Origin: Sphingomonas sp. KR3-1
GTDB lineage: Bacteria > Pseudomonadota > Alphaproteobacteria > Sphingomonadales > Sphingomonadaceae
Direction of reading: 5' to 3'
DNA length: 64,000 nt
NCBI RefSeq assembly: GCF_040049295.1
Contig: NZ_JBDZDQ010000003.1
Span: forward strand, 496,001 to 560,000
Below are positions 9,083 through 19,242 of this stretch, in pieces. Made by a program: the position numbers and the translations under genes. Every line of letters begins with the position of its first letter. The stretch's first letter is position 1. The notes under the pieces are model-generated. The model had not been told where the DNA came from and made no database searches. It worked only from the letters and a program-made list of their open reading frames with translations.

Positions 9083-9900
9083 CCAGCCTTCCGCCTCTCC
9101 GGGAAGTCATCAGCAAATATGGTCTCAGCGCGAGCAAGGCGCTGGGCCAGAATTTCCTGTTCGACCACCAGCTGCTCGCCCGCATCGCCAAGGTGCCGGG
9201 CAAGCTCGACGGCGCCGAAGTGTTCGAGGTCGGCCCCGGCCCCGGCGGGCTGACCCGGGCGCTGCTGGAAGGCGGCGCCAGCGTCACCGCGGTGGAGCGC
9301 GACCGGCGCTGCATCCCGGCGCTTGAGGAGCTGGGCACCTTCTTCCCCGGCAAGCTCAAGGTGATCGAGGGCGACGCGCTGGAAGTCGATGCGCCTTCGC
9401 TGTTCGAGGGCAAGCCGCATGTCGTTGCCAACCTGCCCTACAATGTCGGCACCGCGCTGCTTGTCGGCTGGCTGTCGGCGGCGTGGGAGCCGTGGTGGGC
9501 GAGCCTGACGCTGATGTTCCAGAAGGAAGTCGCCGAGCGGATCGTCGCCGGGCCGGACACCGAGCATTACGGGCGGCTCGCGGTGCTGTCGCAGTGGCGC
9601 TCCACCCCGAGGATCGCGATGAACGTCCACCGCTCGGCCTTCACGCCGCCGCCCAAGGTGATGTCAGCGGTGGTCCATATCGTGCCCGCCGAGGCGCCGG
9701 AGGGCGTCCGGCTGAAGACGCTCGAGACCCTCACCGCCGCCGCCTTCGGACAGCGCCGCAAGATGCTGCGCCAGAGCCTGAAGGGCGTGCCCGGCGCGCT
9801 TGCGGCGATGGAGGGCCTGGGCATCGACTCCGCCCGCCGTGCCGAGACGGTGACGGTGGCGGAATTCGTCGCGCTGGCGTGGACGCTGAGCCAAGCCTGA
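9079..9900 (+). CDS. rsmA: 16S rRNA (adenine1518/1519-N6)-dimethyltransferase
   Basis: KsgA/RsmA dimethylates two adjacent adenosines in helix 45 of 16S rRNA, using SAM, late in 30S assembly. The 273-residue protein shows the opening [18 protein letters not shown]. The SAM-binding motif [15 protein letters not shown], an acidic loop ([10 protein letters not shown]) and the catalytic [11 protein letters not shown] follow. The C-terminal helical domain ends with [14 protein letters not shown]. The GTG start overlaps the pdxA stop (gtga), so translation is coupled. It is the last gene of the lptD-surA-pdxA-rsmA operon. Confidence 0.97.
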   Translation: MTSLPPLREVISKYGLSASKALGQNFLFDHQLLARIAKVPGKLDGAEVFEVGPGPGGLTRALLEGGASVTAVERDRRCIPALEELGTFFPGKLKVIEGDALEVDAPSLFEGKPHVVANLPYNVGTALLVGWLSAAWEPWWASLTLMFQKEVAERIVAGPDTEHYGRLAVLSQWRSTPRIAMNVHRSAFTPPPKVMSAVVHIVPAEAPEGVRLKTLETLTAAAFGQRRKMLRQSLKGVPGALAAMEGLGIDSARRAETVTVAEFVALAWTLSQA

Positions 9901-9943
9901 GAAAGAGCGGCGGGCATCAGCCCACCGAGCACCCCAAGCAGGC

Positions 9944-9956
9944 GAAATCCTACATT
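9944..9956. repeat. 13-base word shared with 11813-11825
   Basis: The word GAAATCCTACATT occurs here, between the convergent rsmA and TPR genes, and again at 11813-11825 upstream of purT. It could be a small regulatory or repeat remnant. No function is evident. Confidence 0.4.
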
Positions 9957-9966
9957 ACAAGCGCGA

Positions 9967-10476
9967 TCAGGGCTTGGCGGTGGGCGCCGCGTTCGGGGCA
10001 GGTTCGGCCTGGGCGGTGGTGACCGGCGGGCCCTTGGCGATCGCTGCTGAGAGCTGGGTGGCATCGCCGCAGCTCTTGGCGCAGAGCTTCTCGATCTTGC
10101 CGAGATTTTCCTTGGCGCGTTCCATCGCGCCCTTGGCGACCATCGCCTCGCCCTGGCCGCGCAGCGCCGCGGTGTCGTTGGGCTCGAGGCTCAGCGCCTC
10201 GCGGTAGAGCCGGATCGCCTTGCCGGGCAGGCCCTTGGCACGGGCGACTTCGGCGAGGACCAGATAGGCATCGCGGTTGCGCGGATCGACCACCAGCGCG
10301 CTCTCCAGCATGTCGCTGGCGCCATCGGCATTGCCGGCGGCGAACGCGGCGCGGCCCTGCTTGACCAGTTCCACCGAGCGGGGATCGATCAGATTGTCCG
10401 CACGCTGCGCCATCAGCGAGGTGGAAACCGAGAGCAGCATCAACGCACCCGCCGCCCCAATCGCAGTAAACCGCAT
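9967..10476 (-). CDS. Tetratricopeptide-repeat protein, exported
   Basis: A 169-residue protein with a signal peptide (MRFTAIGAAGALMLLSVSTSLMAQ) followed by about two to three TPR units. Recognisable helices are RAAFAAGNADGASDMLESALVVDPRNRDAYLVLAE split over two repeats, and the AIRLYREALSLEPNDTAALRG stretch, which is given here only as the landmark LYREALSLEPND. The tail is Pro/Ala-rich. The start at 10476 has ggagaatgtg upstream. It lies 29 bases downstream of the rsmB-like gene and is probably co-transcribed with it. It is likely a periplasmic protein-protein interaction factor; a specific role cannot be given. Confidence 0.82.
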   Translation of the reverse strand: MRFTAIGAAGALMLLSVSTSLMAQRADNLIDPRSVELVKQGRAAFAAGNADGASDMLESALVVDPRNRDAYLVLAEVARAKGLPGKAIRLYREALSLEPNDTAALRGQGEAMVAKGAMERAKENLGKIEKLCAKSCGDATQLSAAIAKGPPVTTAQAEPAPNAAPTAKP

Positions 10477-10505
10477 CACATTCTCCGAAATCTGCCCGCT
10501 CGCTA

Positions 10506-11690
10506 TCATGGCCGGCGCATCCTCGCGACAAAAAAGCCGTCGGTCGAGTCCCTTAGCGGGGTGAAGCGAAGTCCGGGGCCGCGCGGCGTGCCGGCGCCGA
10601 GCGCCAGCGGCTCGGCGGTCCAGCCCGGATGGCGATCGAGAAACGCCTCGGCCTGCCCCGCCCCCTCGGCATCGAGCAGCGAGCAGACGACATGGACCAG
10701 CGTGCCGCCGGGACGGACGAGGTCGGCGGCGATATCGAGGATCGCGGCCTGGGTGGCGACATAGCGGTCGAGCCGCTGCGGATTGAGCCGCCAGCGCGCC
10801 TCGGGATTGCGGCGCCAGGTGCCCGTGCCCGAACAGGGCGCATCAACCAGCACGACATCGGCGCGGCCGGCCTGGTCGGCAAGCATCGCGCTTTCCTGGT
10901 TGGGATTGAGCAACCGGGTCTCGACGATGCCCACCCCTGCCCGCTCGGCGCGCGGCATCAGGCGGGAAAGCCGGGGACGGTCGATATCGCAGGCAAGGAT
11001 CGAACCGTGGTTCGCCATCGCGGCGGCCAGCGCGAGCGTCTTGCCGCCACCGCCGGCGCACAGGTCGACGACGTGCTGGCCGCGCTCGACACCGGCGGCG
11101 AGGCTGACGAATTGGCTGCCGGCATCCTGCACCTCGAGCGCGCCGTCCTTGTAGGCGGGCAGCTGCTCGACCGGCGTGTCCGAGGGCACGCGCAGGCCCG
11201 CGGCCAGGCAGGGCAGCGGCACGGCGCCGGAGATCTGGGCCTGGATCGCCGCGGGATCGGCCTTGAGCGTGTTGACCCGGATATCGAGCGGGGCGCGCTC
11301 CAGCAGGGCGGCCTGCTCATCGGCATCGAGGCCCGAGGCGGTGAAGGCTTCCGCCAGCCAGGCCGGCAGCACGCCCGCTTCGGCGACGGGTTCATCGGGT
11401 GCGATCGGCGCGGGGCCATAGGGCGAGCCGTCGAACAACTCGGTCAGCTCGGGGCGCCTGGCAACCAGCGCCAGCATCGCGGCGCGGCCGGTCTCGGGAC
11501 GCTCGCCGAGCATGCGGATCGCATCATAGACCAGCTCGCGGATCGCCCGGCGGTCCTTCGAGCCGGCATAGCGGCGCTCGGCGAACCATCTGGCGATGAT
11601 CGTGTCGGCCGATCCGCCCTGGTCGCGGGCGGCAGCGGTGATCCGGTCGAGCAGGTCGATCGCGGCCTGGAGGCGGGCTGCGGGATTCAT
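10506..11690 (-). CDS. rsmB: RsmB-like rRNA (cytosine-C5)-methyltransferase
   Basis: A SAM-dependent m5C methyltransferase of the NOL1/NOP2/Sun family. An N-terminal NusB-like RNA-binding domain (about residues 1-130; RLQAAIDLLDRITAAA, YAGSKDRRAIRELVYDAIR) is followed by the catalytic Rossmann domain. The SAM motif VVDLCAGGGGKTLALAAAM is present. The release cysteine lies in DAPCSGTGTWRRNPEARWR. The nucleophilic cysteine is expected in VVCSLLDAEG (the family usually has a Thr-Cys-Ser context). 394 residues from the ATG at 11690; a TTG at 11705 is possible. The 16S C967 target is inferred from family architecture. Confidence 0.88.
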   Translation of the reverse strand: MNPAARLQAAIDLLDRITAAARDQGGSADTIIARWFAERRYAGSKDRRAIRELVYDAIRMLGERPETGRAAMLALVARRPELTELFDGSPYGPAPIAPDEPVAEAGVLPAWLAEAFTASGLDADEQAALLERAPLDIRVNTLKADPAAIQAQISGAVPLPCLAAGLRVPSDTPVEQLPAYKDGALEVQDAGSQFVSLAAGVERGQHVVDLCAGGGGKTLALAAAMANHGSILACDIDRPRLSRLMPRAERAGVGIVETRLLNPNQESAMLADQAGRADVVLVDAPCSGTGTWRRNPEARWRLNPQRLDRYVATQAAILDIAADLVRPGGTLVHVVCSLLDAEGAGQAEAFLDRHPGWTAEPLALGAGTPRGPGLRFTPLRDSTDGFFVARMRRP

Positions 11691-11796
11691 TGACTCAGGG
11701 CCCAAAGTGAAGGGAGTCGCGGCAAATCATTCCACTTTGCCGCCCCGTTCGCGGCGCGCTCGGAAGAAAGGCGGAGTTGCTCGGCGCGGCGCATCG

Positions 11797-11825
11797 CTCT
11801 GCTCAAGCAGAGGAAATCCTACATT
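11797..11825. repeat. Small hairpin plus shared 13-base word
   Basis: CTCTGCT (11797-11803) and AGCAGAG (11806-11812) form a perfect 7-bp stem with a 2-base loop. It is directly followed by GAAATCCTACATT, the word also present at 9944-9956. There is no T-tract, so terminator function is not supported. Confidence 0.45.
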
Positions 11826-11849
11826 GGTAGCGAAATCTTGCGGCTAAAG

Positions 11850-11963
11850 CCCTCTCCCCTCCGCGGAGAGGGTTGGGAGAGGGGCATGACTTGCCGGCCA
11901 GGGGCATCGCTCTCGGCCAGAGACACACTGCCCTCTCCCCGGCCCTCTCCCCAGGAGAGGGAG
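11850..11963. repeat. Type-1 intergenic palindromic repeat
   Basis: It contains ccctctcccctccgcggaga... and the arm gttgggagaggggcatgac. The reverse complement of that arm appears at the right end of the 54128-54233 copy. The central agacacact is the reverse complement of the agtgtgtct word in the 1164-1283 copy. It sits in the purT leader region. Confidence 0.8.
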
Positions 11964-12068
11964 AAGGCGCCGACGCTCCGCATCCTCCGCGCGAAGACGA
12001 TAGCGCAGGGCATGGACAAGGCCCGAGCTTCCCGCCACAGCCGCGCCAACCCAAGGGAAGGCAAGCAT

Positions 12069-13238
12069 ATGGCGTTCACGGCGAAGATCCTGCTCCTCGG
12101 CTCGGGCGAGCTCGGCCGCGAGTTCGTGATCTCGGCCAAGCGGCTCGGCGCCTATGTGATCGCGTGCGATGCCTATACGGGGGCGCCGGCGATGCAGGTG
12201 GCGGACGCGCACGAAGTGTTCTCGATGCTCGACGGCGATCTGCTGCGCGCCGCGGTGGAGAAGCACAAGCCCGACTATGTCGTGCCCGAAGTCGAGGCGA
12301 TCCGCACCGAAGTGCTCGCCGAGCTGGAGGCCGAGGGCTTCACCATCGTCCCCTCCGCCCGCGCGACGCAGATGACGATGAACCGCGACGGCATCCGCGA
12401 GGTCGCCGCGGTCGAGCTCGGCCTGCGCACCTCACGCTATCGCTATGCCGAGAGCCTGGAGGAAGTGCTGGCCGGCGCCGAGCACACCGGCCTGCCCTGC
12501 GTAATCAAGCCGGTAATGTCCTCCTCGGGCAAGGGCCAGAGCACGGTGCGCGCCGCCGAGGACCTCGAGGCGGCCTGGGACTATGCGGTGGCGAACATGC
12601 GCGGCGACCGCAAGCGCGTGATCGTCGAGGAGTTCGTCGCCTTCGACTACGAGATCACCCTTCTGACGATCCGTACCAGGGAAGGCGTGCTGTTCTGCCC
12701 GCCGATCGGCCACCGCCAGGAACGCGGCGACTATCAGGAGAGCTGGCAGCCGGCGGCGATGTCGGCCCAGGCGATCGCCGATGCACAGGAGATGGCGCGC
12801 AAGGTGGTCGACGATCTCGGCGGCCATGGCATCTTCGGCGTGGAGTTCTTCGTGAAGGGCGAGGAAGTGATCTTCTCCGAGCTGTCGCCGCGCCCGCACG
12901 ACACGGGCATGGTGACGCTGATCTCGCAGAATTTGAGCGAGTTCGACCTGCATGCGCGCGCAGTGATGGGGCTGCCGATCCCGGCGATCACGCTGCACGG
13001 CGCCTCGGCCTCGGCAGTGATCCTGGCGGACCGGGCTTCGGAGATCTTGTCCTATGCCGGGCTCGCCGAAGCGCTGGCGACCGAGGGCGGCGATGTGGAC
13101 GTGCGGATCTTCGGCAAGCCCAATTCGCGGCCCTATCGGCGGATGGGCGTGGCGCTGGCACTGGCGGGCGACACCGATGCGGCACGGCGAGTCGCGGCCG
13201 AGGCGGCGGCGAAGATACGGATCGACTATGGCGCCTGA
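12069..13238 (+). CDS. purT: Phosphoribosylglycinamide formyltransferase 2 (formate-dependent)
   Basis: An ATP-grasp enzyme using formate and ATP to convert GAR to FGAR in purine synthesis, independent of formyl-tetrahydrofolate. The 389-residue length matches. Visible elements are the N-terminal ILLLGSGELGREFVISAKRL, the adenine/ATP loop VIKPVMSSSGKGQS, VIVEEFVAFDYEITLLT, HRQERGDYQESWQP, and GVEFFVKGEEVIFSELSPRP, whose acidic residues bind Mg. The ATG at 12069 has aagggaagg upstream and matches the family start exactly. With guaB nearby, two purine genes occur in the window, although they are not in one operon. Confidence 0.97.
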   Translation: MAFTAKILLLGSGELGREFVISAKRLGAYVIACDAYTGAPAMQVADAHEVFSMLDGDLLRAAVEKHKPDYVVPEVEAIRTEVLAELEAEGFTIVPSARATQMTMNRDGIREVAAVELGLRTSRYRYAESLEEVLAGAEHTGLPCVIKPVMSSSGKGQSTVRAAEDLEAAWDYAVANMRGDRKRVIVEEFVAFDYEITLLTIRTREGVLFCPPIGHRQERGDYQESWQPAAMSAQAIADAQEMARKVVDDLGGHGIFGVEFFVKGEEVIFSELSPRPHDTGMVTLISQNLSEFDLHARAVMGLPIPAITLHGASASAVILADRASEILSYAGLAEALATEGGDVDVRIFGKPNSRPYRRMGVALALAGDTDAARRVAAEAAAKIRIDYGA

Positions 13239-13315
13239 ACCCACCAGATCGGTGCGAACTTTCGCTCGCGAGGCGCGCATCAGCTGATATCCCGCTGCTA
13301 GGGGGAGGCACTGCG

Positions 13316-14287
13316 ATGAACAACCTGCCGGGCATGATCGTGGGAGGCGGGCTCGCCAGCCTGGCCGCGGCGATCGGCATCCATGCGATCGCCGGGCAGA
13401 GCGTGCCGTCGCCGGCGAAACCGCTCTCGCCCGAAATTTGCACTGCCTATCATTTCGACGTCGCCGGACCGGACGGCAAGGTCCACCGTACGTCCAGCGC
13501 CGGCATGTCGGGCGATGGCACCGGCGCGATCTTCTTCACGCTGCGCTTTCCCGACGGACTGCCCGATCCGGGCATCGTCCCCGCCTCGCGACCGCGCTCG
13601 CAATTCGGCGGCGGCAGCGTGCTCACCCTGCAAACCGCCAGCCGCGGCGACTTCCGCTTCGAGAAGGCCGGCGACCCGCAACCCATCTTCATGCGCGAGG
13701 CGGCGGTGCTCAGGGCGGGCGATAGCTGGTTCGTCGGCGACCGCATGACGTTCGATGCGCAGGATCGGTCGATCGAATTCTCGGTGACCGCCGACTTCAT
13801 CGACATCTTCCAGAACACGCTGACCTTCGAGATCTGGTGGAAGGGCCAGCGCCGCCTCAGCGCCAGGATCGTGCCGGACAAGACCACGCCCGAGGGCTTC
13901 GGCCCCGCCTGCCTGGCGTTGCCGCCCGCGATGCGCAACAACCCGAACTACTCGAGGCGCCCCGGAGCATTGCTGAAGATCGCGCCGGCGCCAACCCCGC
14001 GCCTGCAGGAGTTCCTCGGCGCGCCGAACGGGCCGCGATATTCCAACCCCTTCGACGTCTATGACAAGACCGCCGGCAGCGCTTCCTTCACGGTGACGGT
14101 CGGGCGTGACGGGCAGATCAAGCAGTGCGACCTGACCGCCAAGACCGGCAAGGTCGGTGCGCGGCCCGCCGCATGCGAGACGGCGCGTCAATGGGCGGAA
14201 TTCTCCCCGGCGACCGACGGCGCCGGCGCGCCCAGGGAAGCGGAGGCCAGCTTCACGATCGCGTGGAGCACCGTGCCTTCGGACTAG
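13316..14287 (+). CDS. Uncharacterised protein with TonB-C-like terminal domain
   Basis: A 323-residue protein preceded by a good ribosome-binding site (gggggaggcactgcg). It has an N-terminal hydrophobic segment (MIVGGGLASLAAAIGIHAIAG) that may be a signal anchor. The middle part is unrecognised beta-rich sequence. The last 80 residues resemble the TonB C-terminal fold common in sphingomonad exported proteins (FTVTVGRDGQIKQCDLTA ... ACETARQWAEFSPATDG). Two cysteines in that domain (CDL, ACET) fit the pattern of this variant. No Pro-rich TonB spacer is present, so it is not a classical TonB. The stop codon shares the palindrome CTAG with the convergent next gene. Confidence 0.7.
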   Translation: MNNLPGMIVGGGLASLAAAIGIHAIAGQSVPSPAKPLSPEICTAYHFDVAGPDGKVHRTSSAGMSGDGTGAIFFTLRFPDGLPDPGIVPASRPRSQFGGGSVLTLQTASRGDFRFEKAGDPQPIFMREAAVLRAGDSWFVGDRMTFDAQDRSIEFSVTADFIDIFQNTLTFEIWWKGQRRLSARIVPDKTTPEGFGPACLALPPAMRNNPNYSRRPGALLKIAPAPTPRLQEFLGAPNGPRYSNPFDVYDKTAGSASFTVTVGRDGQIKQCDLTAKTGKVGARPAACETARQWAEFSPATDGAGAPREAEASFTIAWSTVPSD

Positions 14288-15303
14288 GTCCGCGCCGTGC
14301 CGAACCGCGCCAGCAGCTTCGCCGCGCCATAGAGCGCGACCAGCGCGACCAGCGCGCCGATCAGCATGTCGGAGAAATAGTGCGTGCCCTCCACCGGCAC
14401 CGACAGCAGCATCGCGATGCTCAGGCAGGTCAGCGGCCAGCGCAGGCGGCCGCAGCGCCAGGCCGTGGCGATGTAGAGCACGCCCGAGGCGGTGTGGAAG
14501 CTCGGCGCGGAGACCAGCCCACGCAGCTCGTGCAGGTTGACATAGCGCATCTGGTGCGCGCGCAGCGCCGGGATGAGCTGCTCCTGCCAGATCGCGCTCG
14601 AGGGCATATAGGGAATGGGCCCCTTCCACAGATAGGTCAGCGGGCCGACGGCGGGCATGAACCAGTAGAGCGTCAGGGTAAGGAGCGCGGCGACCCAGAA
14701 GGCAGCGAGGAAGCGATGCGCCTCGCCGCGCTGGCCGCGCAGGGCGAAGGCGGTGAGCAGGGCTGCCGGGGTGACGTAGATGCTCTGATAGGCCGCGATG
14801 CCGAGGATCTGCAGGCTGCGGTGGTGGGCAGTCGCCTCGTACCAGGCGAGCCAGTCGAAATGCAGCGCCTCGTCGATGCGCTGCAGCGGCGCATCCGCCC
14901 AGCCGTGCGACAGCCCCGCGATCGGGTAGCTGCTGACCGCGCCGAGCAGCGCCATGGTGGTGAAGAGCGAACAATATTCGGCACAATCGGCGGCTGCCCT
15001 CGCCCAGCGGAAGCGCGTGCGAGCGAGCAGCGGCCGGACGGCGAAGGCGAGCGGCAGCACGACGAAATAGGGGATGTTGCCCGGCTGCAGCGGATCGACG
15101 CGGAGCCCGGCCTTCCACAGCAACCCCAGGCAGAGCGCGACGCTGAGCCCGAACGCGGCCCAGAGCTGCGCGGCGGAGAAGCCGGTCGCAGGCGCGGCTG
15201 GCTGCTCGGATGACGGGTTCGCGGAAACCTCGGGCGCTACACTGGGAGGCGTTCGAAGAAGGGCGTAGCTCGGCACGGGACTAAGGCGATCGGTACTGGG
15301 CAC
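14284..15303 (-). CDS. PAP2-superfamily membrane enzyme (Aur1/inositol-phosphotransferase-like)
   Basis: An integral membrane protein of 339 residues with at least six hydrophobic helices after a Pro/Ser-rich cytoplasmic N-terminus. The phosphatase signature is split as in PAP2 enzymes: a motif around LVSAPSFHTASGVLYIATAW and the catalytic His/Asp segment VPVEGTHYFSDMLIG. The order and spacing resemble the PAP2_3/Aur1 group, which includes phosphoryl-transferases acting on sphingolipids. The reaction could be lipid-phosphate hydrolysis or headgroup transfer. A GTG start at 15303 has aaggggc seven bases upstream. It converges on the preceding gene with a 4-base overlap. Substrate is inference only. 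Confidence 0.8.
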   Translation of the reverse strand: MPSTDRLSPVPSYALLRTPPSVAPEVSANPSSEQPAAPATGFSAAQLWAAFGLSVALCLGLLWKAGLRVDPLQPGNIPYFVVLPLAFAVRPLLARTRFRWARAAADCAEYCSLFTTMALLGAVSSYPIAGLSHGWADAPLQRIDEALHFDWLAWYEATAHHRSLQILGIAAYQSIYVTPAALLTAFALRGQRGEAHRFLAAFWVAALLTLTLYWFMPAVGPLTYLWKGPIPYMPSSAIWQEQLIPALRAHQMRYVNLHELRGLVSAPSFHTASGVLYIATAWRCGRLRWPLTCLSIAMLLSVPVEGTHYFSDMLIGALVALVALYGAAKLLARFGTART

Positions 15304-15522
15304 TATCGCCCCTTCGTAGCGATTTACCGGTCGCGCGCAATCGGATCGACCGCGGCGATCCTGCCATCCGTCTCCAAACGGGCCGGATCAGGCACTCCAA
15401 ATGGCTAGCGCGCGCGTACCGGGCCGGGATCGGTGCACCGCCCGCGCGAGCCTAGACCGGCGGCGATCGGCGAGACGCGCCCTGCCAGTGCAGGACCTCG
15501 CCCTTCCGGGAAAGGATCGACC

Positions 15523-16344
15523 ATGGCTAGCGTGACCACGCAGGACGGCACCGAGATCTTCTACAAGGACTGGGGCAGCGGGCAGCCGCTGTTCTTCCAC
15601 CATGGCTGGCCGCTCAGTTCGGACGACTGGGACAGCCAGATGATGTTCTTCCTGGCCCAGGGCTACCGGGTGATCGCGCATGACCGGCGCGGGCATGGCC
15701 GCTCGACCCAGACCGACAAGGGCCATGACATGGACACCTATGCCGCCGATGCCGCGGCGGTGGTCGCCAAGCTCGACCTGAAGGACGCGATCCATATCGG
15801 CCATTCGACCGGCGGCGGCGAAGTGACGCGCTATGTCGCGAAGTTCGGCAAGGGCCGCGTCGCCAAGGCGGTGCTGATCAGCGCGATCCCGCCGACCTTC
15901 ATGCAGTCCGCGCGCAACCCCGACGGCGTGCCCAAGGCGGTGGTCGACGGCATCCGCGACGGCACGGCCAACCACCGCGCGCAATTCTACCAGGACATCA
16001 CCATCCCGTTCTACGGCTTCAACCGCGAGGGCGCGAACGTCTCGCAGGGGATCCGCGACAATTGGTGGCGCCAGGGCATGATGGGCGCGGCGATCGCGCA
16101 TTGGGAATGCGTGCGGGTGCTGTCGGAGACCGAGTTCTACGACGACCTGGCGGCGATCGACGTGCCGGTGCTGGTGATGCACGGCGAGGACGACCAGATC
16201 TGCCCGTTTCCGACCACCGGCGCGCGCTCGGTCAAGCTGCTCAAGCATGGCAAGCTGATCTCGTACCCGGGCCTGCCGCACGGGATGCCGACCACGCATG
16301 CCGAGATCATCAACCGCGACCTGCTGGCGTTCATCAAAGGCTGA
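15523..16344 (+). CDS. Alpha/beta hydrolase (cofactor-free haloperoxidase/arylesterase type)
   Basis: A 273-residue alpha/beta-hydrolase starting MASVTTQDGTEIFYKDWGSG. The oxyanion strand FFHHGWPLSSDDWD comes first, then the nucleophile elbow GHSTGGGEVTRYV with Ser, the acid in VLVMHGEDDQICP, and the catalytic His in GLPHGMPTTHAE. This pattern is that of the non-heme chloroperoxidase/arylesterase group, in which esterase or perhydrolase activity is typical. It is single, between divergent and convergent neighbours, with a hairpin terminator immediately after. The physiological substrate cannot be deduced. Confidence 0.93.
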   Translation: MASVTTQDGTEIFYKDWGSGQPLFFHHGWPLSSDDWDSQMMFFLAQGYRVIAHDRRGHGRSTQTDKGHDMDTYAADAAAVVAKLDLKDAIHIGHSTGGGEVTRYVAKFGKGRVAKAVLISAIPPTFMQSARNPDGVPKAVVDGIRDGTANHRAQFYQDITIPFYGFNREGANVSQGIRDNWWRQGMMGAAIAHWECVRVLSETEFYDDLAAIDVPVLVMHGEDDQICPFPTTGARSVKLLKHGKLISYPGLPHGMPTTHAEIINRDLLAFIKG

Positions 16345-16350
16345 ACGGGC

Positions 16351-16381
16351 GGGAGGGCGGTGGCGATACCACCGCCCTCCC
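16351..16381. terminator. Bidirectional hairpin between hydrolase gene and guaB
   Basis: A perfect 13-bp stem (16351-16363 with 16369-16381) and a 5-base loop cgata, lying between two convergent stop codons. T-tracts are weak on both sides, so it may act as a stabilising 3' hairpin as much as an intrinsic terminator. Confidence 0.7.
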
Positions 16382-16389
16382 CTTGCCGT

Positions 16390-18316
<1,927 letters not shown>

Positions 18317-18385
18317 ATCCCCTTCTTAGAGGGGCGATGGGAGGTACGGTGCTTTTACCCTCCGTATTGTTCCATAGTGGTTTAA

Positions 18386-19195
18386 TCACAGGGCAAGATC
18401 GAGCAGCGCGCGCGCCTGCTCGACGTGCATCGCCTCGATCATCCGGCCCTGGTAGCGCTCCGCCCCGCCGGTGGCCGCGGCGATCAGCGCGCGGGCTTCG
18501 GCGAGCTCGGCGTCGCTCGGGCCGAACGCCCTGGCGGCGATGGCGATCTGGCCCGGATGGATGAGCGACTTGCCGTCATAGCCGAGCGCCCTGCCCTCGC
18601 GGCATTCGGCCTCCAGCCCCTCCGGATCGTCGAGCTTGTTGAACACGCCGTCGAGCGCCCAGACTTGGCTGGCGCGCGCGGCGAGGACGATCGTCTGGAG
18701 CGCGACGCCCATCTGCGCGCGGCCGCTGGCGGGCGGCAGGCGCAGCGAGGCGGCGAGATCGTTGGTGCCGGCGATCAGGCCCGAGACACCCGGCACCGCG
18801 GCGATCTCGGCAGCGGCGAGCACGCCGAGCGGCGTCTCGATCATCGCGAGCAGCGGCTTGCCGAGCGCCGCCACCACCTGCGCGACCTCGCCGGCGCTCT
18901 CGGCCTTGGGAAGCACCACGAAATCGGCCAGCGAGGCGGCAATGGCGGCGACATCCTCGAGATGCTCGCCCGACTCGATCCCGTTGATCCGGATCGCGGC
19001 AAGGCGCGGGCCGAAGCCCTGGGCGACCGCCGCCACCGCGGCGTGCCGCGCGCCGGCCTTGTCCTCGTCCTTCACCGCATCCTCGAGATCGAGGATGACG
19101 AGATCGGCCGCAAGCCCTCGTGCCTTCTCGATCGCGCGCGGATTGGAGGCCGGCAGGAACAAGGCGGTGCGCGGTGCGAGACGGGCTGTGGTCAT
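18386..19195 (-). CDS. HpcH/HpaI aldolase-citrate lyase family protein (CitE-like CoA-ester lyase)
   Basis: A 269-residue TIM-barrel protein. It starts RTALFLPASNPRAIEKARG and carries the Mg-binding LVILDLEDAV, IRINGIESG, the PKAESA strand, and the second acidic ligand in AMIETPLGVLAA. A GTNDLAASL loop and the C-terminal GYDGKSLIHPGQI complete the fold, as in beta-methylmalyl/malyl-CoA lyases and stand-alone CitE. It cleaves or thioester-hydrolyses a 3-hydroxyacyl-CoA; which one is not determinable. No citD or citF partner is nearby. aaggggc precedes the ATG at 19195. It probably leads an operon with the small gene and guaB. Confidence 0.9.
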   Translation of the reverse strand: MTTARLAPRTALFLPASNPRAIEKARGLAADLVILDLEDAVKDEDKAGARHAAVAAVAQGFGPRLAAIRINGIESGEHLEDVAAIAASLADFVVLPKAESAGEVAQVVAALGKPLLAMIETPLGVLAAAEIAAVPGVSGLIAGTNDLAASLRLPPASGRAQMGVALQTIVLAARASQVWALDGVFNKLDDPEGLEAECREGRALGYDGKSLIHPGQIAIAARAFGPSDAELAEARALIAAATGGAERYQGRMIEAMHVEQARALLDLAL

Positions 19196-19242
19196 GCCCC
19201 TTCTCTATGCTAGCAAGAAGCAAATCGTGAAGGGGGAGTCGG

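Larger units (their letters stand above)
11691..12068. other. Gene-free region between rsmB-like gene and purT
   Basis: A divergent intergenic region of 378 bases. It holds a perfect 7-bp hairpin (11797-11812) followed by the shared 13-base word, a type-1 palindromic repeat (11850-11963), and the purT ribosome-binding site. An open frame running through it in the purT frame has no family similarity upstream of 12069. Promoters for both flanking genes should be here. Confidence 0.6.

Noticed and set aside
11873..13315. Open frame continuing upstream of the TonB-C-like gene through purT
   Set aside because: It overlaps purT out of frame. The ATG at 13316 with a strong ribosome-binding site is the credible start.
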